Origin: Amycolatopsis rubida
GTDB lineage: Bacteria > Actinomycetota > Actinomycetes > Mycobacteriales > Pseudonocardiaceae
Assembly: GCF_900115345.1 (NCBI RefSeq)
Contig: NZ_FOWC01000001.1
Coordinates: forward strand, 496,001-560,000
DNA: 64,000 nt
Direction of reading: 5' to 3'
Position numbers and translations under genes: made by a program. Of the stretch, positions 44,345 through 52,588 are shown piece after piece; the stretch's first letter is position 1; each line of letters starts with the position of its first letter. The notes under the pieces were generated by a model that was given only the letters and a program-made list of their open reading frames with translations, did no database searches and was not told the DNA's origin.

Positions 44345-44941
44345 GTGACCGCGCCGCGCCGCACTCAACAGGAACGCCGGGACCAGGCGTCGGCCGCTTT
44401 GCTGGAAGCCGCCGCCGAGCTGGTCGTCGAGGAAGGCGTACGCGCCGTGACCTTGGCCCGCGTCGGCGAGCGCGCCGGGTACAGCCGCGGCCTGGTCACC
44501 CACCACTTCGGCGGGAAACAAGCGTTGCTGGAACAACTCGCCCGCACCACGCAGACCGGTTTCGTCCCCGGTCTCGACACCGTGGCACCCGGCCTGGACC
44601 GGCTGTTGCGGCTGATCGAGGGCTACCTCGCCCGGCTCAGCGAGCCCGACGTGCTGAGCCGGGCTTTCCTGGTGCTGTGGGCGGAATCGATGACCGCGCC
44701 GGAACTCGCCCCGATCTTCCGCGAACGCGACACCGCCTTCCGCCACGACCTGCGGCAAGAGATCTCCGCGGGCATCGCTGAGGGCACCATCCGCTCCGAC
44801 GTCGACCCCGAGCAGATCGCCGTCACCATCGTCGGGCAGCTCCGCGGCATCGCGCTGCAGTGCCTGCTCGACCCGGCCGCGGTGGAGCCGGCCGAGCTAT
44901 GCCGCTGCGCCACCGAAGTGTGGAAACGGGCGCTGTCCTAG
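44345..44941 (+). CDS. TetR-family regulator
   Basis: A 198-residue repressor starting at GTG 44345. Its DNA-binding helices are visible near residues 15-60 (LLEAAAELVVEEGVRAVTLARV, AGYSRGLVTHHFGGKQALLEQL; each shown as part of the fold). The C-terminal ligand domain is helical (LLRLIEGYLARLSEP, LRGIALQCLLDP). It probably controls itself and the divergent alpha/beta hydrolase through the palindrome in the 79-bp gap. Confidence 0.92.
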   Translation: MTAPRRTQQERRDQASAALLEAAAELVVEEGVRAVTLARVGERAGYSRGLVTHHFGGKQALLEQLARTTQTGFVPGLDTVAPGLDRLLRLIEGYLARLSEPDVLSRAFLVLWAESMTAPELAPIFRERDTAFRHDLRQEISAGIAEGTIRSDVDPEQIAVTIVGQLRGIALQCLLDPAAVEPAELCRCATEVWKRALS

Positions 44942-45691
44942 AGCTGCGTCGCGCCGCCGTCGACCCTGAAACCGGCATGCGTCCGACCCCGCTGACGCTC
45001 GGGGCGCAAGGACCGCTGCCACCGCGACCCGTCAATCGGCCAGATCAACTGGCGGCAGTCACCGGAGAGCGATAGCAAACACCGCCCCGCGACCCAATCC
45101 CGCCCCGCCGCGCCAACAAACACCGTCCCGCGACCCAATCCCGCCCTGCGGCCGTCAACAAACACCGTCCCGCGACCCAGTCCCGCCCCGCCGCCGTCAA
45201 GCGACGAGGCGGAACTCCCCCTCGCACGGCACTCCCCTCCCAGCAGCGCTTCCGCTGAAGCGCTGCCCCCGACGGCTCGCCCCCTCGAACGTCGCCCCTC
45301 CGGCATCGTTCCCCAACGAGCCCGCCTCATTCGGCCGCCCTCGCAGGGGCGTTGGCTCTCGGCCAGGATCCGCACCGGACCCGGCTCAAGCGGCCATCCC
45401 CTCCAGGACGTGGGCGCTCACCAGCATCCGTCCCCTCACACGGATCTGCTGGAGCGATCAGTCACGCACCGTCTCCGAAACGCCGCCCCTCCAACGACGT
45501 TCTCCCAGACGAACCCTCGCAACACTGCCCTCCGGCACCGCTTCGACCGTTCGGCTTCCCAAGCGGCACGACCCCTCAGACGTGCCGCTCGCAAACACTG
45601 CGCCCCCTCAAAACCTCAGGCCGCGAACGCCGCAGCCTTCCGCGCCCGAACGCCCCGGGTAGCCGCTGCACCACGAGCACCGCCAGCAGGC
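44942..45691. other. Non-coding stretch with tandem repeats
   Basis: No gene is supported. A short tandem repeat occupies 45076-45200. The rest (45200-45690) is C-rich, with open frames that lack recognisable domains or ribosome sites. Confidence 0.5.
45076..45200. repeat. Three 41-42-bp tandem repeats
   Basis: Units begin at 45076, 45117 and 45159. Each carries CAAACACCG, CCCGCGACCCA and TCCCGCCC in order. They differ by a few bases. They lie in non-coding DNA downstream of the TetR gene. Confidence 0.75.
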
Positions 45692-46124
45692 TCAGCACCG
45701 CACTCGCGTCGAAGGCGAAGCCGGGTTCAGGTCGATCAGGTCACGCAGGGCAAGGCCGATGACCGCGAACGCCGTCAGCACCATCCGGGCCCAAGGTATG
45801 AGCACCGTCGCGGCTGACACCAAGGTCACCAGGCCGAGGACCAGCCAGATCGCCGCGCGGCTGGTGAACGACGACAGGGCGATTCCGGTCAGGTCGCCAG
45901 CCGGGAGCAGGCCGCTCAAGGCCAAGTCCCAGCCTTCGGCCCGCAGGTACTCCTGCCTGGCGGGGCGAATCGGGCCCTCGCCCCGCACCAGCACCCCACG
46001 GCAGCCCGCTGAGCAACCCCAGCCCGCCGATGGTCAGGGTGCGCGAGCGTCGCGCGCCGGCGGAACCGTACGAACTCACTTCTGTCGGACTCCTTGGCTC
46101 AGCAATCGAATCAAGCGTCACCAA
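45692..46124 (-). pseudogene. Membrane protein remnant
   Basis: RRSRTLTIGGLGLLSGLPWG is in one frame. After a shift at about 46000, VRGEGPIRPARQEYLRAEGWDL, GIALSSFTSRAAIWL and VLGLVTLVSAATVLIPWARM continue in another, with two hydrophobic helices and a final one (VLTAFAVIGLALRDLI). No family is recognised. One frameshift and a short length suggest a decayed gene, though a small two-helix protein from 45994 is possible. Confidence 0.45.
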
Positions 46125-46261
46125 GTTTTCCGCCGACTGCTTGCGCCGTCTACTGGTTCGCCGATAAAATCTTCAGATTTTTTTAACTGGCCACGAGATC
46201 AGGAACGCCGGGTTAGGCTCTCCGACGTCCGCGAAGAGAATGAGAAGGCGAGTCCTGCCAG

Positions 46262-47308
46262 ATGTCCGCACCCAGCCCGTTCCGGTCGCCGTCGTTCAAC
46301 GTGCTCAGCAGGCTCCTGCGCTCGTCACCTGCCCTGCTCGACACGACGTTCGACCAGTTGCGCACGCTGATCACGGTCGCGGAAACCGGAACCGCCCTCG
46401 CCGCGGCCCGCACGCTCGGCCGCGACCAGTCCAGCGTGCAAAAACAACTCGACACCCTCAACCGCAATTTCTCGGAATTGTGCGGAGAACCATTGCTGCA
46501 CCGTCAGGGCCGCGGTCGTGACGTTCTTTTTACTGACACCGGACGCGCCGTCGCACAGCAAGCGCGCCGCACTCTCACCGAATTGCTGGACACCATTCAC
46601 GAATGCCGGCGCGAACTCGGCGGAACGCTCACCGTCGGCGCGACTCGCTACACCCTCGGCAGCCTAGCCCACGCGGGCGATCTCGTGGCCGAGCAGTTCC
46701 GCGGCCGCGACATCGAGCTGAACGTGGTGCATGTGCGCACCAAAGACCTGATCGACCGGCTGCTGGCCAAGGACGTGGACCTGGTGTGCGGCAGCGTCGT
46801 CACGACCAGCGCGCTCGACTCCGTCGACGTGCTCGAATGGCGGCGCAGCGGACTCGGCATCGTGACCAATATGGACACTCCGAAGCCCGGGGAGCCCGTC
46901 GCCACCAGCCAATTGCCGACGCTTCCGCTCGTCGTGCCCAGCGGCGGCGTGATCAACGACTTTATGCGCGGCTGGTTCGGCTCCGACTACCGCAACCGGC
47001 TCGACATCGTCGCCGAGATCGACTCCGCGCAATACGGATTCGAACTGCTCCGTTCAGGTCTGGTCCGCGGTTGCATGCTCGTCACCCAAGGGCTCGGCGA
47101 GGCCGCGGGCGAAAACCGCCTGCACGCCGCCTCCGGATTGCGCACCATCGGCCTCGTCGACGACATCGAGCCGAAACTCGAACTGCTCGTCGGCGTGTTC
47201 GCCCGGCGCGGCGAACGGTCCTCGTACCCGGACAGCCATCCCCTCAACCTGCTGTGGAACGCACTGCGACAAGCGGGAGAGGCGTCCTGGCTCGAAGTCG
47301 GCCGCTGA
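46262..47308 (+). CDS. LysR-like transcriptional regulator
   Basis: This 348-residue protein has a LysR-type HTH displaced to residues 28-90 by an N-terminal extension (FDQLRTLITVAETGTALAAA, RDQSSVQKQLDTLNRNF, GEPLLHRQGRGRDVLFTDTG). A periplasmic-binding-like effector domain begins near residue 120 (GTLTVGATRYTLG) and ends in LLWNALRQAGE. No obvious divergent target is present: the neighbour to the left is a degraded membrane gene and the one to the right is a convergent DUF427 gene. Confidence 0.85.
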   Translation: MSAPSPFRSPSFNVLSRLLRSSPALLDTTFDQLRTLITVAETGTALAAARTLGRDQSSVQKQLDTLNRNFSELCGEPLLHRQGRGRDVLFTDTGRAVAQQARRTLTELLDTIHECRRELGGTLTVGATRYTLGSLAHAGDLVAEQFRGRDIELNVVHVRTKDLIDRLLAKDVDLVCGSVVTTSALDSVDVLEWRRSGLGIVTNMDTPKPGEPVATSQLPTLPLVVPSGGVINDFMRGWFGSDYRNRLDIVAEIDSAQYGFELLRSGLVRGCMLVTQGLGEAAGENRLHAASGLRTIGLVDDIEPKLELLVGVFARRGERSSYPDSHPLNLLWNALRQAGEASWLEVGR

Positions 47309-47426
47309 GCCGTGCTCTCGCCCGCGGAGCCGTGCCGATGCGCTGGTCAGCACCACACCGCGAGACGCCGGACCCGGATCAGCGGCGCACTGGATCGGCA
47401 CCGAAACCGCAACAGCCAAGCACCCC

Positions 47427-47792
47427 TCAGCCGACCTCCTCGATCTCCACCCGGTCCGGATAGAACGCGACGTGCCCCTTGATCGGAGCCACCGCGTCGT
47501 AGGGGGCCTCGTACACCCACACCGCGTTCTCGCCGTCCGGCACCGCGGCGAGGCTGTAGTAGGAAGCGTCGCCCTTGTACGGGCAGTGCGTGCGGTGCTC
47601 GGTGGGCGACAGCATCGCCAGGTCGACATCCTCCAGCGGGATGTACTGCACCGGCGGGTAGCTGGCCTCGCGCAGCACCTGCGCGCGGGTGGTGTCGGCG
47701 ATGGTCTTCTCGCCTGCCTTGACCACCACCCGCGCCGGGTTGGGTGCAACGGTGATCGGGTGGTCCGGCCCCGGGATCAGCTTGTCGGGCAT
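47427..47792 (-). CDS. DUF427 protein
   Basis: ATG 47792 follows GGAGGAG and gives 121 residues. It has the DUF427 pattern: PARVVVKAGEKTIADTTRA, YPPVQYIPLEDVDLAML, HCPYKGDASYYSL, then WVYEAPYDAVAPIKGHVAFYPDRVE. The family forms a small beta-rich cytoplasmic protein of unknown activity. It is a single gene, convergent with the LysR-like gene. Confidence 0.92.
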   Translation of the reverse strand: MPDKLIPGPDHPITVAPNPARVVVKAGEKTIADTTRAQVLREASYPPVQYIPLEDVDLAMLSPTEHRTHCPYKGDASYYSLAAVPDGENAVWVYEAPYDAVAPIKGHVAFYPDRVEIEEVG

Positions 47793-47874
47793 GGTTCTCC
47801 TCCTCCGCGCAACGGAAGCGGTGCGCACTCCCAACACTAGGCCGGACCACCGACAAAATCAGACGCCGGAAGGC

Positions 47875-48588
47875 TCAGACGCCCGCGACCTGCGAGATCC
47901 AGCTGCGGTACCGCGTGATGTTGGTGTACGCGGTGCTGCTCTGCCGGTCGCTGGTCGACGCGACGCCCACCTGGCGTCCGGACGCGAACATCGGGCCGCC
48001 GGAGTCGCCGCCCGCGGTGATGCCGTCGCCGTAGGTCGCGCACACCGCGACGCCGCCTTCGTAGTCGCTGCACGACGGCGTCGTCACGCGCACGTTGGCC
48101 ACCTTCAGGTACCGCGACTGGCAGTTGATCTCCGAACCGCACCGGCTCGTCGCGCCCCAGCCATACACCTGCACGGTCTGCCCGGCGCGGACGTCGTTCG
48201 TCGTGCCGAGCGGCGAGTACGTCGCGTTCACCGAGCTGGACAGCCGGACGATGGCCAGGTCAGCGGCACCCGGGTAGCGCGTGATCGCGGCACCGGTGGC
48301 CATCGTGCCGCCGCTGCTCTGGTCGAGGCTGCCGATGCGGAAGGTGTAGCTCCCGCTGGAGGCGACGCAGTGCTTCGCGGTGAGGATGTACTGCGGCGCG
48401 ATGATCGTGGCCGTGCAGTTCTGCTGCCCGTTCACGAACAGGCGCGCGGCCCACGGGGCGTTGGAGGCGTAACCGCCGCCGATGATCGCCGGGGTCGAGG
48501 CCGGTCCGCTGGAGGCAGCGGCCTGTCCGGCAAATCCGGCTAGGCCAAGCGCGGTAGCGAGCACGAGCAAACAGGTGCGCAAACGCAT
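47875..48588 (-). CDS. Secreted trypsin-like serine protease
   Basis: A 237-residue S1 protease. The signal peptide (LLVLATALGLAGFAGQAAA) is followed by a short propeptide and IIGGGYASNAPW, the activation-type N-terminus. The catalytic triad is His in LTAKHCVASS (about residue 72), Asp in AADLAIVRL (about 109) and Ser in GGDSGGPMF (about 194). Cysteines at expected spacing (KHC; SRCGSEINC; SCSDYEGGVAVC) would form disulfides. Like other actinomycete trypsin-like proteases, it is expected to be exported by the Sec route. Confidence 0.93.
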   Translation of the reverse strand: MRLRTCLLVLATALGLAGFAGQAAASSGPASTPAIIGGGYASNAPWAARLFVNGQQNCTATIIAPQYILTAKHCVASSGSYTFRIGSLDQSSGGTMATGAAITRYPGAADLAIVRLSSSVNATYSPLGTTNDVRAGQTVQVYGWGATSRCGSEINCQSRYLKVANVRVTTPSCSDYEGGVAVCATYGDGITAGGDSGGPMFASGRQVGVASTSDRQSSTAYTNITRYRSWISQVAGV

Positions 48589-48746
48589 GGTCTCTCGTTT
48601 CTGCGGCTTCGTCGCCGCGGTTCCGGTGGGGACGGGGAACCCCGATCATCAGGGCGTCGCCCAGGAACCAGAACCGGCGAAAGTAGCCGGGGACCACCTG
48701 TTCTTCTGCTGCTGCCGCCGCTACGGACAGTTCCGCGTACTGTTCC

Positions 48747-49148
48747 TCAGCCGGCGGCCCTGGTCCGGCGCAGCCAGTACAGGCCGATTACCGGAAGCAC
48801 CAGCGGGATGAACAGGTACCCCTGTCCGTACACCGACCAGACCGTGGCGTCCGGGAACGCCTGCCGGTCGAAAACGCTCAGCGTGCCGACGGTCAGCACG
48901 CCCAGCAGTTCGACCGTGCACGCGGCGAGCGCGATGCGCCACCACGTCCGGCCGCCGCGGGCGAGCGCGATCGTGGCCAGGATGTAGACGAGCGCGGCGA
49001 AGGCCGACAGCACGTACGCCAGCGGCGCCTCGTGGAATTTCGTGCCGATCTGGACGCCCGCCCGCGATGTCGCGGCGAGCGCGAAGATGGCGTACACCGC
49101 GACCAGGATCCGGCCGGGGCCGGTGGCCGTCCTACGCGCTTGCTCCAC
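48747..49148 (-). CDS. Four-helix membrane protein
   Basis: This 133-residue protein has four hydrophobic segments (ILVAVYAIFALAATS, YVLSAFAALVYILATIALA, IALAACTVELLGVLTVG, FIPLVLPVIGLYWLRR). It is an inner-membrane protein of unknown function. Its ATG overlaps the preceding membrane-protein gene by 17 bp, so both are co-translated and may form one complex. Confidence 0.8.
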   Translation of the reverse strand: MEQARRTATGPGRILVAVYAIFALAATSRAGVQIGTKFHEAPLAYVLSAFAALVYILATIALARGGRTWWRIALAACTVELLGVLTVGTLSVFDRQAFPDATVWSVYGQGYLFIPLVLPVIGLYWLRRTRAAG

Positions 49149-49497
49149 TCCACACCTCGTTCAGTCGCAGCACCATCACCGGAACAGCCAGGCAGGCGAT
49201 GCCGAGCACGACTGTGCTCGACCGGCTCTGCTCGGCAAGCGCCCACGCCGCGCCGACTGGCAGCACGACGAGGCAGCCGATCAGGTAGGCGAGGTAGGTC
49301 GCGAGGCTGCCCGGGTGGTGCCCGCCGGCGAGCAGCACGATCCCGATCACGAGCTGGGCGAGCAGCAGCACCTCGATCACCGCGAGCGCGACGAGCAGCG
49401 GGGTGTCCGGGAGCTTCTTGCGCGCCGCCTGGACGAAACTCCACAGCGCGACGAGCGCGGCGCATCCAGCGACCGCTATCGCGAACCCGACGATCAC
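49132..49497 (-). CDS. Four-helix membrane protein
   Basis: GTG 49497 follows a near-perfect GAAGGAGGAA site and gives 121 residues; a longer frame to 49611 lacks such support. Four hydrophobic segments are visible (VGFAIAVAGCAALVALW, LVALAVIEVLLLAQLVIGIV, YLAYLIGCLVVLPVGAAWA, TVVLGIACLAVPVMVL). It is the first gene of a two-gene membrane operon. Function unknown. Confidence 0.8.
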   Translation of the reverse strand: MIVGFAIAVAGCAALVALWSFVQAARKKLPDTPLLVALAVIEVLLLAQLVIGIVLLAGGHHPGSLATYLAYLIGCLVVLPVGAAWALAEQSRSSTVVLGIACLAVPVMVLRLNEVWSGASA

Positions 49498-49815
49498 CCG
49501 TTCCTCCTTCTGCCCGCCGGCCTCAACGTACCCGCCTCGCTTGCCGGCCCGGACGGGCGAGGGGCCGACAGCGTGGCCGGGACCACGTTCACCGGAACGG
49601 GTCGCTGGCATTCCGTCAATTCTCGAATGCCACGGAAATCCCGCTCGACCGGGCGACGGTAACTCACTCTCGGTTCGCCAGTGCCGGATTTATCCGCGCC
49701 CCGCCCGGGTCGGCCGAACGCTGAAATGGCGGATTGGCGCGACGGCTAAGCTGTGCGGAAATAGTTTCCGTCGCCGGAGAACCGGAGCAGCGCACACGCG
49801 GAAGGATCCACTTTT

Positions 49816-52200
49816 ATGAACGTCCGGCACGAGGCATTCTGCCTCGCCGATCCGTGGTTCTTCGACCGCCGACGGGAAATATCCGCCGACGACCTGGCCG
49901 CCCCATCCTACGGTCCACAGTGGACTGTGGAGGAGCACGGACACTGGCGTCGCCTGCGCCCCGCCGGTGCCGTATTGCCCGAACAAGGCTGGGCGGTAGA
50001 GATTTCCGCCGCCCCCGGCAATGCCGACCGAGTACTGGACCGGATCCGCGAGTACTGCCGGATCGCCCGGCTGCACCACCGGCATCTGCGTTCCCGGTCG
50101 ATTTTCCTCGATCGCAATGCCGAATATCCGACGACCGGCGGAACCGGTGCGCTGGCCACTATTTATCCTCCCGACAATAACGCGCTAGAGCAGATCCTCG
50201 ACGATCTTTCCGAACTCCTCGCCGGCGAGCCCGGACCAGATATCGACGGTGCGCTTCGCTGCGGAGAATGCCCGATTCACGTGCACTATGGCGGGTTCAT
50301 GCCACTGTGGACCGAGCACGGCGGCGCCCGGGTGCCCGCGCTGCGCAGGCCGAGCAGCGCTCTCGAACCCGCGCCGCGGGGCCCGGAGTTCTCCGTGCCG
50401 GACTGGGTTCGGATTCCCGACTGCGTCGCGGAGTACACCGACGCGCCGATGCCGCCGCACCCGGTCGCCGAAGTGCTCCGCCAGGCCCACGGCACCGCCG
50501 TCTACCTGGCCGAACGCGGCGTCGAGCAGGTGCTCGTCGAGGAGGCCTGGCCCTACACCGGACTGGACGGCGACGGCGTCGACGCGGCCGCGCGACTGGA
50601 GCGCAAACACGACCTCTTCGAGCGGCTCGCCGGAATCCCCGGCATCCCGAAAACCCACGCCTACCTCGCCGGGCAGCGGCATTACCTGGTGCGGGAGTAC
50701 CGGCAGGGCCTGCCGCTGGACGCCTGGCTCACCCGGCATTACCCGCTCACCCGCCGCGACTGCCCCGAAACCGACCTCGCCGCCTACCGCAAACAGGCGT
50801 TGTCCGTGCTGGCGCAGGTCGACCGGATCGTCGCCGAAGCCGCCGAACGCGGCGTCGTGCTCGAAAACCCGCGCAACATCCTGGTCGACAGTTCCGGCAC
50901 GGTGTCGTTGACCGGCTTCGACCGCGACGAAACCGCCCTGCGGCTGCGCCTCTTCCTGCCGCTGGCCCCGCTCTACCGCCTGGTGCCGGAACGCCTCCGC
51001 TGGGCCGCTGAGCTCACCGAACGCCGGTTCTCCCTGCCCGCCGGGTACGCCGACCGCATCGCGCCGCACACCGAGCCCGCGCACACCGAACTCGACGAAC
51101 CCCGCCCCGATTGGACCCTGGTGCGCAAGCAGATCGCCGAAGCCCTGCTCGCGTGCGCGACCCCGGATCGCCAGGATCGGCTGTTCCCCGGCGACATCGA
51201 GCAGTTCCGCGTCGGCGGCGCGACCTTCGGCACCGGCGCGGCGGGCGTGCTGCACTCGCTGCACGTCGCGGGCGCCGGCCGGTTCCCCGAGCACGAGCAG
51301 TGGCTGCTCGACGCGATCGACGGGGAACAGCCCAGCCGCGCGGGTTTCTACGACGGCAGCCACGGAATCGCGTACGTGCTGGAGGAATTCGGCCACCGGA
51401 AGGCCGCGGCCGATCTCCTCGCCGTCTCGCGCGCGCTGGTGGACCACACCGTCGGCCACGATCTCGCGAGCGGGCTGGCCGGCATCGGCCTGACCCGGCT
51501 GCATTTCGCCACGACCCGCGGCGACAACGAATTCGGCAGGCAGGCGTTGAACATCGGCATCCGGCTCGCCGAGGCACTGGACACCGCGGAACCGCCGGGA
51601 GCGACCGCGCGGGCCGGGCTGTTGTACGGCTGGTCCGGCCCGGCCCTGCTGTTCCTGCGGCTCTACGAACGCACCGGTGAACCGGCCTGGCTGTCGTTCG
51701 CCGACCAGGCGCTCGAACGCGATCTGGAGGAATGCGTCCCGGCGCTGGACGGCTCGCTGCCGGTCCGCGACGGCAACCGCGGTTCGCGGCGCGGGGCGGG
51801 AATCGGCAGCGCCGGGATACTGATCGTCACCGAACAACTGGCGCGGTACCGCTTCGACGCGAAGGCCGCGCGCAGCCTGCCCGCACTGCGCGTCGCGTGC
51901 CGCGGGGAATTCGCGCTCCATCCCGGTCTGCTGAACGGACGCTGCGGGCTCGCCGCGGGCCTGGCCTTCAGCAGCACGCCGGACCGGCGCACCCAGGACG
52001 CGATCGACCGGCACCTGACGCGGCTTTCCTGGTACGCGGTCCCGTTCCGCGGCGGCCTTGCCTTCCCCGGCACTCGCCTGCTACGACTGTCCGCTGACGT
52101 CGCCACCGGCGGCGCCGGAGTCCTGCGCACCCTCGCCGCGCTTCAGGACGGCATCGAACTGCTCCCGTTCCTCGGCCCGACGCCGCGGGTCGGTCATTAG
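49816..52200 (+). CDS. LanKC-like class III lanthionine synthetase with degenerate kinase
   Basis: This 794-residue protein has the class III/IV plan. A lyase-like N-terminus covers residues 1-200 (HEAFCLADPWFFDRR; YGGFMPLWTEHG). A kinase-like middle lies near residues 215-400 and a LanC-like alpha-toroid near 440-790 (FYDGSHGIAYVLEEFG, GLAGIGLTRLHFA, LLYGWSGPALLFLRL). Class III enzymes phosphorylate Ser/Thr, eliminate phosphate and form (methyl)lanthionine in a precursor peptide. Here the kinase catalytic loop reads RGVVLENPRNILV, where an Asp is expected, and the Mg-binding motif reads LTGFDRDE instead of DFE. LanC zinc ligands are also absent (GWSG, GRCG), as in class III. No precursor gene is visible nearby. 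It may be a non-phosphorylating variant or act on a remote substrate. Confidence 0.82.
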   Translation: MNVRHEAFCLADPWFFDRRREISADDLAAPSYGPQWTVEEHGHWRRLRPAGAVLPEQGWAVEISAAPGNADRVLDRIREYCRIARLHHRHLRSRSIFLDRNAEYPTTGGTGALATIYPPDNNALEQILDDLSELLAGEPGPDIDGALRCGECPIHVHYGGFMPLWTEHGGARVPALRRPSSALEPAPRGPEFSVPDWVRIPDCVAEYTDAPMPPHPVAEVLRQAHGTAVYLAERGVEQVLVEEAWPYTGLDGDGVDAAARLERKHDLFERLAGIPGIPKTHAYLAGQRHYLVREYRQGLPLDAWLTRHYPLTRRDCPETDLAAYRKQALSVLAQVDRIVAEAAERGVVLENPRNILVDSSGTVSLTGFDRDETALRLRLFLPLAPLYRLVPERLRWAAELTERRFSLPAGYADRIAPHTEPAHTELDEPRPDWTLVRKQIAEALLACATPDRQDRLFPGDIEQFRVGGATFGTGAAGVLHSLHVAGAGRFPEHEQWLLDAIDGEQPSRAGFYDGSHGIAYVLEEFGHRKAAADLLAVSRALVDHTVGHDLASGLAGIGLTRLHFATTRGDNEFGRQALNIGIRLAEALDTAEPPGATARAGLLYGWSGPALLFLRLYERTGEPAWLSFADQALERDLEECVPALDGSLPVRDGNRGSRRGAGIGSAGILIVTEQLARYRFDAKAARSLPALRVACRGEFALHPGLLNGRCGLAAGLAFSSTPDRRTQDAIDRHLTRLSWYAVPFRGGLAFPGTRLLRLSADVATGGAGVLRTLAALQDGIELLPFLGPTPRVGH

Positions 52201-52213
52201 TCCACTGTGGACA

Positions 52214-52247
52214 GGAACTGTCGACAAGTCAATTCGCCGACAGTTCC
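52214..52247 (+). terminator. Hairpin after the LanKC gene
   Basis: GGAACTGTCG and CGACAGTTCC are exact complements separated by 14 bases, starting 13 bp after the stop codon. Confidence 0.6.
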
Positions 52248-52588
52248 ACCACGCGGAACCTTGACTGAGTGTCCGGACACTTTTTGAATCACTCATTCAG
52301 CCCAGCCCGTTGGTCCGAAATCCGCAGCCAGGGCCGGGGCCTCGGAAAACGCCGGGGGAACCCGCCGCTACGGTCGGTAACCGCCGTCACGACGACGTTC
52401 GGCTGCTCGTTCAGCGGCACCACGAGGCCCCCGTTCGTGATAGAAACCGGGGCTGTTCCGTTCGGTGGGCCTACGAAGGGTGTATCCGAGATTTCCGTGA
52501 CGAGGACCACTCGCACCCACTGGCGTGTCCGCTTCCCCGGCCGTGTCCGCACTCTCGCCGAGGGTGACCCAGGAGTTCGTGAATCATC
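52248..52588. other. Intergenic stretch upstream of the conservon
   Basis: No gene or lanthipeptide precursor with a credible leader is seen. It must hold the conservon promoter. Open frames on both strands lack domains and ribosome sites. Confidence 0.45.
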
